The notes: generated by a model from the sequence alone, not told the origin. DNA of 8,728 bases from Rickettsiales bacterium (GCA_031286185.1 JAITUS010000013.1:1-8728), one strand, 5' to 3'; shown: positions 1 to 8,204, counted from the stretch's first letter. Made by a program: numbers and translations.

Positions 1-1
1 T

Positions 2-730
2 CATGATAATAAAATAGATCTCTCTGATGTCATTCCAGCGCGTGACGCTGGAATCCATGATGAATCCCAGTGTTACGCTACTGGGATGACAAAGAATTTT
101 GCAAGAGGTCTAATAACAATAAAAGGAGTTGAGACATTAAACGGATGTGTCCACAAAATAATATCAGATCGCATAGAAGCCGGTACATACGCACTAGCTG
201 CTATAATAACTGGTGGTAAATTGATGTTAGAAGGAATAAATCTATCTGATATAAGATGTATTGCAAATGAATTGGAGGCTATAGGAGCTGTGATTGAACC
301 GTATGACGAAGGTGTTGTTATTTCCAGAAAAAATGGCTCTATTAAATCTGCTGACGCTGCAACAGATCCATACCCTAACTTTCCTAGTGATATGCAGCCA
401 CAACTGATGTCTGCAATGTGCGTCGCTGATGGGATATCAGTAATTGAAGAAAACATTTTTGAAAGCAGGTTTGCACATGCAGATGAATTGAGAAAGTTAG
501 GTGCTAATATTAGCATCGAGAAAAGCAAAGCTATTATAAATGGAGTAAAAAGCTTGTCTGGAGCTAATCTATATGCTACTGATTTAAGATCAACGGCAGC
601 CTTAGTGCTTGCTTCTTTGGTGGCTAGTGGAGAAACTATAATAAATAACTCACATCATTTATGGAGAGGGTATGAAGCAATGCACGAAAAACTAAATTCG
701 TGTGGAGCTGATATCTCCATTTCATCTTGA
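2..730 (+). CDS. murA: UDP-N-acetylglucosamine 1-carboxyvinyltransferase (MurA), C-terminal part, 5' end outside the window
   Basis: MurA transfers enolpyruvate from PEP to UDP-GlcNAc, the first committed cytoplasmic step of peptidoglycan and lipid II synthesis. The frame is open from base 2, so the gene begins upstream of the window; the ATG at 86 is probably internal and not the start. From about base 113 the protein follows MurA closely: ITIKGVETLNG, then SDRIEAGT (E. coli D231 region), FPSDMQPQ (holding the general-base Asp, E. coli D305), DLRSTA (R371 region) and WRGYEAMHEKL (R397 region). The segment carrying the catalytic Cys/Asp (E. coli C115) lies outside the window. Residues encoded by about bases 17-112 do not match MurA and include a palindromic repeat. 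By recall of the E. coli sequence, this falls in the hairpin loop near residues 207-212. The C-terminus looks complete. It ends 9 bp before thyX on the same strand. Identification is firm; activity with the insert is inferred from the intact frame. Confidence 0.93.
   Translation, partial: HDNKIDLSDVIPARDAGIHDESQCYATGMTKNFARGLITIKGVETLNGCVHKIISDRIEAGTYALAAIITGGKLMLEGINLSDIRCIANELEAIGAVIEPYDEGVVISRKNGSIKSADAATDPYPNFPSDMQPQLMSAMCVADGISVIEENIFESRFAHADELRKLGANISIEKSKAIINGVKSLSGANLYATDLRSTAALVLASLVASGETIINNSHHLWRGYEAMHEKLNSCGADISISS
29..90. repeat. Compound palindromic repeat, in frame inside murA (Wolbachia/Rickettsia-type palindromic element)
   Basis: Two inverted repeats sit side by side. The first is a perfect 9-bp stem (bases 32-40 with 46-54) around a 5-base loop. 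The second is a perfect 8-bp stem (64-71 with 80-87) around an 8-base loop. An outer 5-bp pair, GTCAT at 29-33 with ATGAC at 86-90, could close the whole into a cruciform or multibranch RNA. The GTCATTCCAGCG core is of a type widely dispersed in Wolbachia genomes. In the murA frame it reads VIPARDAGIHDE then SQCYATGMT without a stop. Only one copy is present in this window, so its repetitive nature rests on recognition, not on a second copy seen here. Confidence 0.8.
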
Positions 731-739
731 GGATATTTT

Positions 740-1603
740 ATGAATGAGGAACGTTATTCAACCAAGAGAATTATAGTAAAAGAAATAGATGAAATTCTAT
801 ATGAGGAACATAAGGTATTAGATCATGGATTTATTCGAGTAGTGGATTATATGGGCTCTGACAGCGCTATAGTTCGAGCTGCTCGTGTTTCTTATGGAAA
901 GGGAACAAAACGGATAAGTCAAGATGAAGCGCTTATAAAGTATTTAATGAGGCATCACCACACAACTCCGTTTGAGATGTGTGAAATTAAGTTTCACGTG
1001 AAACTTCCAATTTTTGTTGCAAGACAATGGATAAGGCATAGAACTGCAAGTGTGAATGAGTATTCGGCAAGGTATTCAATACTTGACAATGAATTTTACA
1101 TACCAAAGCCAGAACAGGTTGCAAAACAATCTGATAATAATAAACAAGGCAGTGGTGAAGCTTTTGACTCACATACATCGAAAGAAATAATAGACTCTTT
1201 GACAAATGACTCTAATTTAGTATATTCTCATTATGAGAAATTTATTGAACAGGGGCTTACAAGGGAAATTGCTAGAGCCAATCTAATGCTTAATTACTAC
1301 ACGCAATTTTATTGGAAGATAGATCTGCATAACCTTCTTCATTTTTTGAAGCTTAGAGCTGACAAACATGCTCAGTATGAAATTAGAGTCTATGCAGAAG
1401 TTATGTTGGATATAATAAAGAAGTGGGTCCCAATGGCCTACGGCGCTTTCGTTGAATATTGCTTAGAATCGGTTTGTATTTCAAGAACCGGTCTAGAGGT
1501 AGTTCGCAAATTAATTAAAGGAGAAAATGTTACTAGAGAAGAAAGCGGAATTGGTAAAAGGGAATGGAACGAGCTGATGTTTATACTCGGTAAGAACCCT
1601 TGA
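740..1603 (+). CDS. thyX: Flavin-dependent thymidylate synthase ThyX
   Basis: ThyX methylates dUMP to dTMP using methylene-tetrahydrofolate, FAD and NADPH. It replaces the unrelated ThyA, and no thyA is seen here. The 287 residues contain the diagnostic ThyX motif [11 protein letters not shown] at 99-109 (RHR-x7-S class), which contacts FAD and dUMP. The later segment [18 protein letters not shown] (about 175-192) and [14 protein letters not shown] (about 203-216) belong to the conserved nucleotide-binding core. Residues about 125-160 look like a variable, family-specific loop. The length is near that of other Rickettsiales ThyX proteins. The ATG is supported by a GAGGA Shine-Dalgarno at 729-733, overlapping the murA stop and 6 bases upstream, so translation is probably coupled to murA. 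No convincing terminator hairpin is visible in the 72 bp after the stop. Confidence 0.96.
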   Translation: MNEERYSTKRIIVKEIDEILYEEHKVLDHGFIRVVDYMGSDSAIVRAARVSYGKGTKRISQDEALIKYLMRHHHTTPFEMCEIKFHVKLPIFVARQWIRHRTASVNEYSARYSILDNEFYIPKPEQVAKQSDNNKQGSGEAFDSHTSKEIIDSLTNDSNLVYSHYEKFIEQGLTREIARANLMLNYYTQFYWKIDLHNLLHFLKLRADKHAQYEIRVYAEVMLDIIKKWVPMAYGAFVEYCLESVCISRTGLEVVRKLIKGENVTREESGIGKREWNELMFILGKNP

Positions 1604-1675
1604 AGATGAAAATATATGCATCAGCTTTCTTTATCAGTTAATTCTCGTCCACCAAGTTGAATCTAGCCCTTTATA

Positions 1676-3289
1676 TTACACTAACTCATCACTTTTATAG
1701 AACATCTCATTAAAATCATCTAAAGTTCCAAAATCCTGGTCTTTGATAAACAGATGATCATCAATGACATATGCTTTATCGAGAGTAAATGGTTCGTAAT
1801 GATGGTTGTGAGCTGGACTAATCACTTCATTATATAAAACCATAACTTGCTCATAACTATATTCTTTACTCACATGGTATTTGTTACGTACGGTATCATA
1901 AAAATTCTTCACATCGTCATACGTAACTTGTAGTTCCACCTTATACTTTCCCATTTCAATAGGTTCATCTGTCTTTATTTTTAAGGGATGTTGTGGGTAA
2001 TCTTCCTCCTTGTCATCCTTCATACTGTCCATAACACTTGTTATGATAACTTCTTCTTGTGTGTTCTCTTTACTTAAAGACAGTTCTTGAGTTGACGCTT
2101 TCGATGAAGAGTCTTCTTGAAACTCCACGGTCGTTGATTTTTGGTTCTCATTTTTTGCTTGAATGTTTATTGAGTTATCACTACCTTCTATGTCATTATC
2201 GTCTTCTTCAACAGCTCTTTTCTTTCTAGGCTGGGCTTCACTTTCTACTATAACTTCTTCGTTCGTTTGCTCATTATCAATTATAGCTTCAGTATCTGAT
2301 TGACTCATCCAGCTATTATTTCTCTCTAGACTATGAGATAATTCTTTAGATAACTGACTATCACCAAAATACTGATTCTTAGTGCTTAAGTTGCTTGCAT
2401 AAGAATCGAAGTCAAACATTGGATAAAATCCACTATCAAGATCAGAATAGGAACTTTCGTTTTGCACAAAAAATAAATCGCTGTAATCGAGCAGCATATC
2501 ATAACCAGAACTCACACAATGTAGGTACTCACTTCCTTCATAATCTGCTATATAGAATTTTTTGGAATCAAGGGTGATCTCTTTTGTTCCCTTACCTTCT
2601 TCAGTGAACTGCAAAATTACTGCTGAACGTCCATCACCTATATCATGACCTTTTATCACTTTAAATATTTTAATCTCATCTTTTTCTATAAGTTCTTTTA
2701 ACTCTTTGTTCTTTTGATTTAATTCCTCTTCCGCCTGTCTTTTTTCCCTTACTAGCTTCGCCTCTTTTTCAGCAATTTCATTTTGTATCTTTAAAAGTAT
2801 GTCTTGCGTAGCTAAGCCGTTTGTGTTGCTTAGAAAGTTATCTAACACATTTGATGCAATTGGTGACAATTCACCATGATCATCAAATACTTTTTCTTTT
2901 GCCTTATCATAGTAACTTGGATTATAAATTACAGCTAGAGGATAAAAGCCATAGTCTGCGATTGCTCCTTCACCAAATGATAGCTCCATTGAAAATCCGT
3001 AGTGATTAAGTGGAAGGTTAGAAGTTAAAGATCTGCCATCATCATTTTTAACATATAGCTCATCTCTACCATAATACCCACCGTATTTATTGTAATAGAT
3101 ATAAAAATTCTCATGATTGAGATCTAAGTAGCTATCCAGGTTATCAAATTTAACTGTACTGCCAAGCTTCTCGCGCAAAAGATTTTTGCTTTCATTTGTA
3201 AGCTTTATACGTGAAGAAAAGTGGGATTGACCTGCTATAGGCTCACTTTTTTCTATCTCAAAGTTCAAAGTAATTTTATCGTCAACCAT
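1676..3289 (-). CDS. Acidic coiled-coil protein of unknown function, candidate effector
   Basis: I do not recognise this 537-residue protein. Residues 1-160 are a mixed, Tyr- and Asp-rich region that may be globular. Residues about 163-206 are a charged Lys/Glu-rich coiled coil. A second possibly folded part spans about 207-300. Residues about 310-440 are low-complexity, rich in Ser, Glu, Asp, Asn and Gln, and contain one sharply basic motif, PRKKR (354-358), followed at once by acidic residues. The C-terminal 100 residues again look folded. There is no signal peptide or membrane segment. The start was chosen at ATG 3289 because GGAGG lies 6 bases before it; an upstream in-frame TTG at 3304 would place that Shine-Dalgarno inside the gene. 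It is divergent from priA and convergent with thyX. Large acidic proteins without relatives, carrying a nuclear-signal-like basic cluster, suggest a secreted effector, but this is inference only. Confidence 0.85.
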   Translation of the reverse strand: MVDDKITLNFEIEKSEPIAGQSHFSSRIKLTNESKNLLREKLGSTVKFDNLDSYLDLNHENFYIYYNKYGGYYGRDELYVKNDDGRSLTSNLPLNHYGFSMELSFGEGAIADYGFYPLAVIYNPSYYDKAKEKVFDDHGELSPIASNVLDNFLSNTNGLATQDILLKIQNEIAEKEAKLVREKRQAEEELNQKNKELKELIEKDEIKIFKVIKGHDIGDGRSAVILQFTEEGKGTKEITLDSKKFYIADYEGSEYLHCVSSGYDMLLDYSDLFFVQNESSYSDLDSGFYPMFDFDSYASNLSTKNQYFGDSQLSKELSHSLERNNSWMSQSDTEAIIDNEQTNEEVIVESEAQPRKKRAVEEDDNDIEGSDNSINIQAKNENQKSTTVEFQEDSSSKASTQELSLSKENTQEEVIITSVMDSMKDDKEEDYPQHPLKIKTDEPIEMGKYKVELQVTYDDVKNFYDTVRNKYHVSKEYSYEQVMVLYNEVISPAHNHHYEPFTLDKAYVIDDHLFIKDQDFGTLDDFNEMFYKSDELV

Positions 3290-3295
3290 AAATGG

Positions 3296-3300
3296 CCTCC
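3296..3300 (-). promoter_or_regulatory. Shine-Dalgarno site GGAGG that fixes the start of the acidic protein gene
   Basis: On the minus strand GGAGG is followed by six bases and then ATG at 3289. This is the strongest ribosome-binding site in the window and selects the ATG over the in-frame TTG at 3304. Confidence 0.8.
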
Positions 3301-3329
3301 ACAAATTATGTAAATCTATTAATTTATCA

Positions 3330-3335
3330 ATTATA
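3330..3335 (-). promoter_or_regulatory. Putative -10 box TATAAT of the acidic protein gene
   Basis: A perfect TATAAT reads on the minus strand about 40 bases upstream of the ATG at 3289, giving a predicted leader of roughly 30 bases. The best -35-like hexamer, TTAACA (3362-3357), is 21 bases away, which is longer than usual, so the promoter is uncertain. Confidence 0.4.
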
Positions 3336-3456
3336 TGGTGTGTACTATGAAAAATATGTTAAATATTAAGATCTTTTTTCTATGTATAGTTTTTCCAATT
3401 TATCTGTATTGTTAAAGGTTACAGACCTACAAAAATAGTGCTAAACTTAGGCTGCT

Positions 3457-5415
3457 ATGGCAAGAACAGTTGACGTATTACTACCACTTCCAATCGATCA
3501 GTTATTTTCATATGTAGTTGAAGAAAACACTGAAATTTCAATTGGGGATTATGTGGTAATGCCGTTTGGCAAAAAGCGTTTAATTGGAATAGTTTGGAAA
3601 TATAGTGACGAGAGTGATCGAGAATTAAAATTTATCGAGCAAAAGATCAATCTACCAAGCGTTAGACCAAAATTAATCGCATTTGCAGAGTGGGTTGCGC
3701 AATACAATTTAATATCTATTGGTATGCTTGCAAAAGTAATAATGGGAGGAGTGTTAAAAGTAAACCAAATAGACAGACTGGTTTGTGTTGAAAAAGATCA
3801 GGAAATAAGTGAAATAAGTTGCCAATTAAGCCCTGAGCAGCAAATAGCTAGTGACCAAATAATAAGCAATTTTAACGAATACTCAGTGACTTTGCTTGAC
3901 GGTGAGACAGGATCTGGGAAAACGGAAGTTTATTTATCTATGATTGCGAAGTTAGTTGACACTGTAAACGATGCACAAGTTTTAATTCTCCTGCCCGAAA
4001 TTATTTTAACTTCACAATTGGTAAATCGTATTCGCAGTCAGATATCAAGAAACCTAGCTCAGTGGCACTCGGGGCTCACTCCAAAAACTCGCAGAAATAA
4101 CTGGCTTGATATAGCAAATGGAAATGTACAAGTAATTATTGGGGCACGGTCAGCGCTTTTTTTGCCTTATAAAAACTTAAAATTGATTATCGTTGATGAA
4201 GAGCACGATTCATCCTTCAAACAAGAACAGGGGATTATATACAATGCTCGAGATATGGCGATAATCTTAGCCAAAATTGAAAATATTCCAATAATTCTGT
4301 CGTCAGCAACTCCACTGCTTGAAACGATTCACCATGTTAAAAATGGGAATTACAATCACGTGAAGTTAACTAGGCGATTCGGTGGTGCGGAATTGCCACT
4401 CATTAAAGTAGTGGACATGAGAAACAACAAACAATGGATTTCCGATGAGCTTTTCGAGTGCATAAAACAAACCATAGAGAAAAAACAGCAGGTTATGCTT
4501 TTTCTAAACCGCAGAGGGTACGCACAACTGGCAGTTTGCAAAAAGTGTGGATACAAAATTTCCTGCTTAAATTGTGCTATTTGGCTTACATACCACAAGA
4601 AAAAGAATGCCCTTTTGTGCCATCATTGTTTTTATCAATTAAAACTCCCAGAAAAATGCTCTCATTGCCAAAGTGAGCAGTCATTATCCTTTTATGGTGT
4701 AGGAATTGAAAGGTTGCTTGAAGAAATGGTTAAACTAATACCAAGCGCAAAAACTGCAGTTATAAGCAGCGATCAGAAGTCGGTTAGCAACGTCGTTGAC
4801 TTAGTGTTGAAGGAAGAGGTGAATATTATAATCGGCACACAAATAATTGCTAAAGGACACAATTTTCCTAAATTGACCTTGGTTGGTGTGATAAATGCGG
4901 ATTTGAGCCTCGAAAATTCTGATCTGAGGGCAGCAGAAAAGACATATCAGTTATTGCACCAAGTTGCAGGGAGATCTGGAAGGTTCAACGAAAAAGGGAC
5001 AGTAATAATGCAAACCAATAATCCTGAAAGCTCGATAATAAAAGCACTGCAGCATCAAAAGAGGGACGCATTTTATGAAATTGAACTTAAGTCAAGATGC
5101 GAAGCCAAAATGCCGCCGTTTAGCAGGCTAATAGCACTTATAATTTGCGGTAAGAATCAGATTGCAACACAAAAAGCAGCAAGTGAAATAGCAAGCTTCT
5201 TGCATAACCAATGTTTAAAAGAATTCGAAATTCTTGGTCCATCACCAGCGGCGATAAATTTCTTAAATAATAAGTATCGGTATAGGATATTACTAAAGAT
5301 ACACAATAAATATAGTCTATCCATGCAAAGAAAGCTGAAATGCTGGATTAAAAGCTGTAACTTGAGTTCAAACATTGCAGTAACAATAGATGTTGATCCT
5401 GTGAGTTTTTTTTAA
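3457..5415 (+). CDS. priA: Primosomal protein N' / replication restart helicase PriA
   Basis: PriA is a 3'-5' superfamily 2 DNA helicase that recognises abandoned replication forks and reloads the replisome. The 652-residue protein begins with the usual DNA-binding PriA N-terminus (VDVLLPLPIDQLFSY, about 5-19). It carries Walker A GETGSGKT at 149-156, DEEH at 247-250 and SAT at 283-285. Eight cysteines in CxxC pairs (361/364, 370/373, 388/391, 401/404) form the inserted zinc-binding region. Helicase motif V, GTQIIAKGHNFP, is at 460-471 and motif VI, HQVAGRSGR, at 501-509. It is shorter than E. coli PriA (732) but all key motifs are present. ATG 3457 has a weak upstream AGG at 3449-3451. The gene stands alone, divergent from the acidic protein gene. 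The stop is preceded by a T-run, but I see no hairpin that would make it a terminator. Confidence 0.97.
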   Translation: MARTVDVLLPLPIDQLFSYVVEENTEISIGDYVVMPFGKKRLIGIVWKYSDESDRELKFIEQKINLPSVRPKLIAFAEWVAQYNLISIGMLAKVIMGGVLKVNQIDRLVCVEKDQEISEISCQLSPEQQIASDQIISNFNEYSVTLLDGETGSGKTEVYLSMIAKLVDTVNDAQVLILLPEIILTSQLVNRIRSQISRNLAQWHSGLTPKTRRNNWLDIANGNVQVIIGARSALFLPYKNLKLIIVDEEHDSSFKQEQGIIYNARDMAIILAKIENIPIILSSATPLLETIHHVKNGNYNHVKLTRRFGGAELPLIKVVDMRNNKQWISDELFECIKQTIEKKQQVMLFLNRRGYAQLAVCKKCGYKISCLNCAIWLTYHKKKNALLCHHCFYQLKLPEKCSHCQSEQSLSFYGVGIERLLEEMVKLIPSAKTAVISSDQKSVSNVVDLVLKEEVNIIIGTQIIAKGHNFPKLTLVGVINADLSLENSDLRAAEKTYQLLHQVAGRSGRFNEKGTVIMQTNNPESSIIKALQHQKRDAFYEIELKSRCEAKMPPFSRLIALIICGKNQIATQKAASEIASFLHNQCLKEFEILGPSPAAINFLNNKYRYRILLKIHNKYSLSMQRKLKCWIKSCNLSSNIAVTIDVDPVSFF

Positions 5416-5499
5416 CAGGTTTGTTGCAGAACGTTAATTTAAAATTGGACAACATTCATAGAAACTATCATAAATTACATTAATTTTTAAACCAAAAGC

Positions 5500-5528
5500 T
5501 TGACTTTCAGCAGGATTTATTGTATTAT
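5500..5528 (+). promoter_or_regulatory. Sigma70-type promoter of the ankyrin/membrane protein gene
   Basis: TTGACT (5500-5505) is followed by exactly 17 bases and then TATTAT (5523-5528). Each hexamer differs from consensus at one position. Transcription would start near 5535, about 20 bases before the ATG at 5555. This suggests the gene is expressed independently of priA. Confidence 0.65.
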
Positions 5529-5554
5529 TAATATGATCAGAATGGGTAGATAAT

Positions 5555-6355
5555 ATGACTTTACTTGAAATCGTTAGTAATAAAGAAAAGAGATTTAAAG
5601 AAAGAATTAAAGAGTTGCAGGAATTCCTTAATGGCAGTAGCGAAATATTGGTTAACAAAGAATTATTCACAACAGTTTTATCTACAAAGGCTATTGTAGA
5701 TGTGAGAAAACAAATGGTGTACCTTATTTTGCGCCATTGTATTGAACGCGATAGTGCGAGGTCTGAGAAAGGAGAGAGATTATCATTTCAAAGCGTAATG
5801 GATATTTTAAATGAAGCGACACGTAGGTTTATTATTCCTGAATATTTTCATGGATTGATAAATTTTCGAGATCAAAGTAGAAATACATTATTGCACCAAG
5901 CTGTCACAAGTAATAACACTGAAGCAATAACCACCATTCTTAAACGTGAATATGGTGCAAATCCTTTGATAGAGAATGGAAATAAGCAAATTCCATTAGC
6001 TTTAGCTCAAGGAAAAACAAGAGATGCGCTTGTTAACAGTATGACAGACCTAGCTAACTCGAAGAAGTGGAGCGTTGCATATAATAGTTTATTTGGTGTT
6101 ATACCTGGCGTTTTTCTTGGTGTTGGACTGGGTGTTGGTAGTGCTTTAGTACCTTCGATGGCTATCATATTGGGCGCAGCAGCAGTATCTACTTTTGTTG
6201 TTGGAATAGCTATCGGACTGGCTATATCTTTCTTGAGTCAGGACTATAAGCAAGCTAAAGCGATAGAAAAGGCGATTAATTCTGAGCCGTCTTCTGTCAA
6301 TAATAAAATATCTTTTGCGTCTGTAAACGATAGAAAAGGGTCACAACCTACCTAA
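5555..6355 (+). CDS. Small ankyrin-repeat-like protein with two C-terminal membrane segments
   Basis: This 266-residue protein has no function I can name. The first 60 residues are charged and helical. Residues about 103-136 fit one ankyrin unit: [15 protein letters not shown], then a second helix, then GAN. A degenerate partner ([19 protein letters not shown]) occupies about 142-160. Two hydrophobic segments follow at about 178-200 and 203-227. They are rich in glycine and alanine with spacing like G181, G185, G189, G191, G193, G195, a glycine-zipper pattern. A short polar tail of about 38 residues closes the protein. There is no N-terminal signal peptide. It would sit in a membrane with its ankyrin part on one face, possibly as a host-interaction protein; that role is inference. 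The Shine-Dalgarno is weak (GGGT at 5544-5547). The 3' end overlaps the end of the convergent hisS by 8 bp. Confidence 0.8.
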   Translation: MTLLEIVSNKEKRFKERIKELQEFLNGSSEILVNKELFTTVLSTKAIVDVRKQMVYLILRHCIERDSARSEKGERLSFQSVMDILNEATRRFIIPEYFHGLINFRDQSRNTLLHQAVTSNNTEAITTILKREYGANPLIENGNKQIPLALAQGKTRDALVNSMTDLANSKKWSVAYNSLFGVIPGVFLGVGLGVGSALVPSMAIILGAAAVSTFVVGIAIGLAISFLSQDYKQAKAIEKAINSEPSSVNNKISFASVNDRKGSQPT

Positions 6356-7613
6356 AAAACCTGCTCTTGCGGTTCTGACCATACACTTGATAAATGCTTT
6401 TCATTATATTATTGCGAGCAACCGTTTTTTCTTCACCCAAATCCATATCTTTAATCTTTAAAGTTTTGCTGCTCAGTTCTTCATCACCAAAAATAAGTGC
6501 AACTTTAGCATCCGCTTGATTTGCTTTTTTCATTCGGGTTTTGAGAGTTCCGCTATACTCATAGATTACATATAAACCATTTCTGCGCAGCTCGTTCGCA
6601 AGTGCTAGAGCATGCTTTTCAGCCTCTTTGCCAATAGGAATTAGGCAAACAGGTCTTTCCTCTTTCACAAAACAGTTGGTCAGTTCCATTATGCGCTCAA
6701 TACCTCCTGCAAATCCTGTTGCCGGAGTATGCTTCCCACCTACTGAAGATACTAGATTATCATATCTTCCCCCTGCAAAAACTGCTCCTTGGCTACCTAA
6801 ATCTTCTGTAACGAATTCAAACACTGTGTGGCAGTAATAATCCAACCCTCGGACCAATTTATCGTTTACAGTACAAGGTATATCAAGAATTATTAATCCA
6901 TTTAGTATTTGCTCAAAGAAACTCAAGGACTCTTTCGTATAATAGCCACCGATTTTAGGTGCACCAGAAATTATTTCTTTATCTGTCTCGTCCTTAGAAT
7001 CTAATATTCTGAGTGGGTTCTTAATCAATCGATTTTGGCTATCTTCTGATAGGTCGTTTTGAAACTTTTTAAAATATGATACCAAGGCTTCTCTATACTT
7101 ACTTATTGTTTCACCATCGCCCAAAGAATTAATTTCCAGCCTTACATTTTTATCGATACCAAATTCAGTCAACAAGTGCTGAGCGAGTGTAATCAATTCA
7201 ATGTCGGCTTTTGGATCTTCTATGCCGAAAGCTTCAAAATTTATCTGATGAAATTGTCTTTGCCTTCCCTTTTGCGGTCTTTCATAGCGAAATGCAGGTC
7301 CTGTCGAGAATAATTTTACCGGTGTCTGCAGTTTTTTTTCAATCAAAAGCCTGACAACCGCTGCGGTGAACTCAGGACGTAAAGTTATGCTCTTGCCTCC
7401 TTTATCATTAAAGGTATACATCTCTTTATTGATGATATCTGAGCTATCACCTAGAGTTTTTGTGAAGACTTCCGTATATTCAAATATTGGAGTTTCAGCA
7501 GGCAAAAAGCCATATAAACTTGAAATTCCACTTGCTGTTTGTTGAACATATTTAAACTTATACCATTCATCAAACAGAAGATCTTTTGTTCCTCTAACTG
7601 TTTGATTAGTCAT
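6348..7613 (-). CDS. hisS: Histidyl-tRNA synthetase
   Basis: HisRS charges tRNA-His with histidine in the cytoplasm; it is a class II synthetase and normally a homodimer. With the start at ATG 7613 the protein has 421 residues, typical for the bacterial form. It begins [12 protein letters not shown], the usual HisRS N-terminus. Class II motif 2 is [16 protein letters not shown] (108-123), the histidine-specific HisA loop is [11 protein letters not shown] (253-263), and motif 3/HisB is [13 protein letters not shown] (299-311). A C-terminal anticodon-binding domain begins near 320. The intact RPQKGRxRQFHQ loop is the ordinary bacterial type, not the divergent alphaproteobacterial HisRS. An in-frame ATG at 7655 lies inside nfu and is unlikely. 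The start codon overlaps the nfu stop as ATGA, pointing to translational coupling. Confidence 0.97.
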   Translation of the reverse strand: MTNQTVRGTKDLLFDEWYKFKYVQQTASGISSLYGFLPAETPIFEYTEVFTKTLGDSSDIINKEMYTFNDKGGKSITLRPEFTAAVVRLLIEKKLQTPVKLFSTGPAFRYERPQKGRQRQFHQINFEAFGIEDPKADIELITLAQHLLTEFGIDKNVRLEINSLGDGETISKYREALVSYFKKFQNDLSEDSQNRLIKNPLRILDSKDETDKEIISGAPKIGGYYTKESLSFFEQILNGLIILDIPCTVNDKLVRGLDYYCHTVFEFVTEDLGSQGAVFAGGRYDNLVSSVGGKHTPATGFAGGIERIMELTNCFVKEERPVCLIPIGKEAEKHALALANELRRNGLYVIYEYSGTLKTRMKKANQADAKVALIFGDEELSSKTLKIKDMDLGEEKTVARNNIMKSIYQVYGQNRKSRFFR

Positions 7614-8182
7614 AGTATAGTTTCTATACCCGAAACTTCCGGTATGTGATAGCACAGCATATTTTGCACTCCTTGCTTAAGAGTAATTGCAGCACTTGGA
7701 CATCCAGAACAAGCTCCTTGCAGCTCAACGTAAACTATTCCGTCTTTATAGCCACGAAATTTGATATCACCACCATCTTGAGCAACTGCAGGTTTAATAT
7801 AGCTTTCCATCAACTCTTTTATCCTGTTTACAATTTCTATATCATTTTTATCAAAAAATTCTTCTTCTAGTATATTATTATCATTCATCCCTTCCTTATC
7901 AAGTGCTTTTCCACCAGAAGTAAAGTGATCCATAATTGTAGTTAAAATTTCCACTTTTAATATGTCCCAATTAATACCATCTGGTTTTGTAACTGAAATA
8001 AAATCATGACCAAGAAATACTCTCATCACATGTTCTATTTGAAAAAGGTTTGCTGCTAGTTTAGAATTTTTTATTTCATCCGCATTTGAAAAATCAGCCG
8101 TTTCTCCTTCGTTTAAAATTGCAAACCCAGGAAGAAATTTTAGCGTGTTTGGGTTTGGTGTTTCTTCAATTTGAATGAACAT
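7610..8182 (-). CDS. nfu: Nfu-type iron-sulfur cluster carrier protein (NifU domain)
   Basis: Nfu proteins accept a [4Fe-4S] cluster from the scaffold machinery and pass it to client enzymes. The product has the two-domain layout of mitochondrial NFU1: an Nfu N-terminal domain (about 2-88, opening [18 protein letters not shown]) and a C-terminal NifU domain (about 115-183). The latter includes [12 protein letters not shown] (131-142) and the cluster-binding CSGC at 158-161. Length is 190 residues from ATG 8182. An ATG four codons upstream (8194) is also in frame. I prefer 8182 because relatives usually begin MFIQ; neither ATG has a clear Shine-Dalgarno, so this choice is uncertain. It is the first gene of a two-gene unit with hisS, overlapping it by 4 bases. 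Fe-S supply is an expected core function in these endosymbionts. Confidence 0.94.
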   Translation of the reverse strand: MFIQIEETPNPNTLKFLPGFAILNEGETADFSNADEIKNSKLAANLFQIEHVMRVFLGHDFISVTKPDGINWDILKVEILTTIMDHFTSGGKALDKEGMNDNNILEEEFFDKNDIEIVNRIKELMESYIKPAVAQDGGDIKFRGYKDGIVYVELQGACSGCPSAAITLKQGVQNMLCYHIPEVSGIETIL

Positions 8183-8198
8183 GTTGTTTACCATGACG

Positions 8199-8204
8199 AC
8201 TATA
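8199..8204 (-). promoter_or_regulatory. Possible -10 box TATAGT for the nfu-hisS unit
   Basis: TATAGT on the minus strand lies 17 bases before ATG 8182. A TTGTGA hexamer is about 15 bases further upstream, a short spacer. If used, the transcript would start near 8192, so ATG 8194 would be leaderless or excluded, which favours 8182 as the start. Weak evidence. Confidence 0.3.

Noticed and set aside
73..528. A 151-codon open frame on the minus strand opposite murA
   Set aside because: It lies wholly antisense to the conserved MurA sequence, shows no recognisable domain, and is explained as a shadow of the murA codon pattern.
1604..1675. Possible terminator between thyX and the convergent acidic protein gene
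   Set aside because: The only inverted repeat found (GATG with CATC around a 10-base loop) is 4 bp long and has no T-run; too weak to call.
4356..4676. Overlapping open frames on both strands within priA
   Set aside because: They coincide with the conserved PriA zinc-finger region in another frame, lack ribosome-binding sites, and their cysteine-poor translations resemble nothing.
5413..5423. AACAGGTT after priA, complementary to the AACCTGTT in the insertion-sequence end at 8616-8623
   Set aside because: An 8-base match in AT-rich DNA is expected by chance; no wider similarity to the element is seen around it.
5404..5450. T-run and weak inverted repeat (TGTTG with CAACA) after priA, as a terminator
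   Set aside because: The T-run comes before the repeat, not after it, and the stem is only 5 bp with a long loop.
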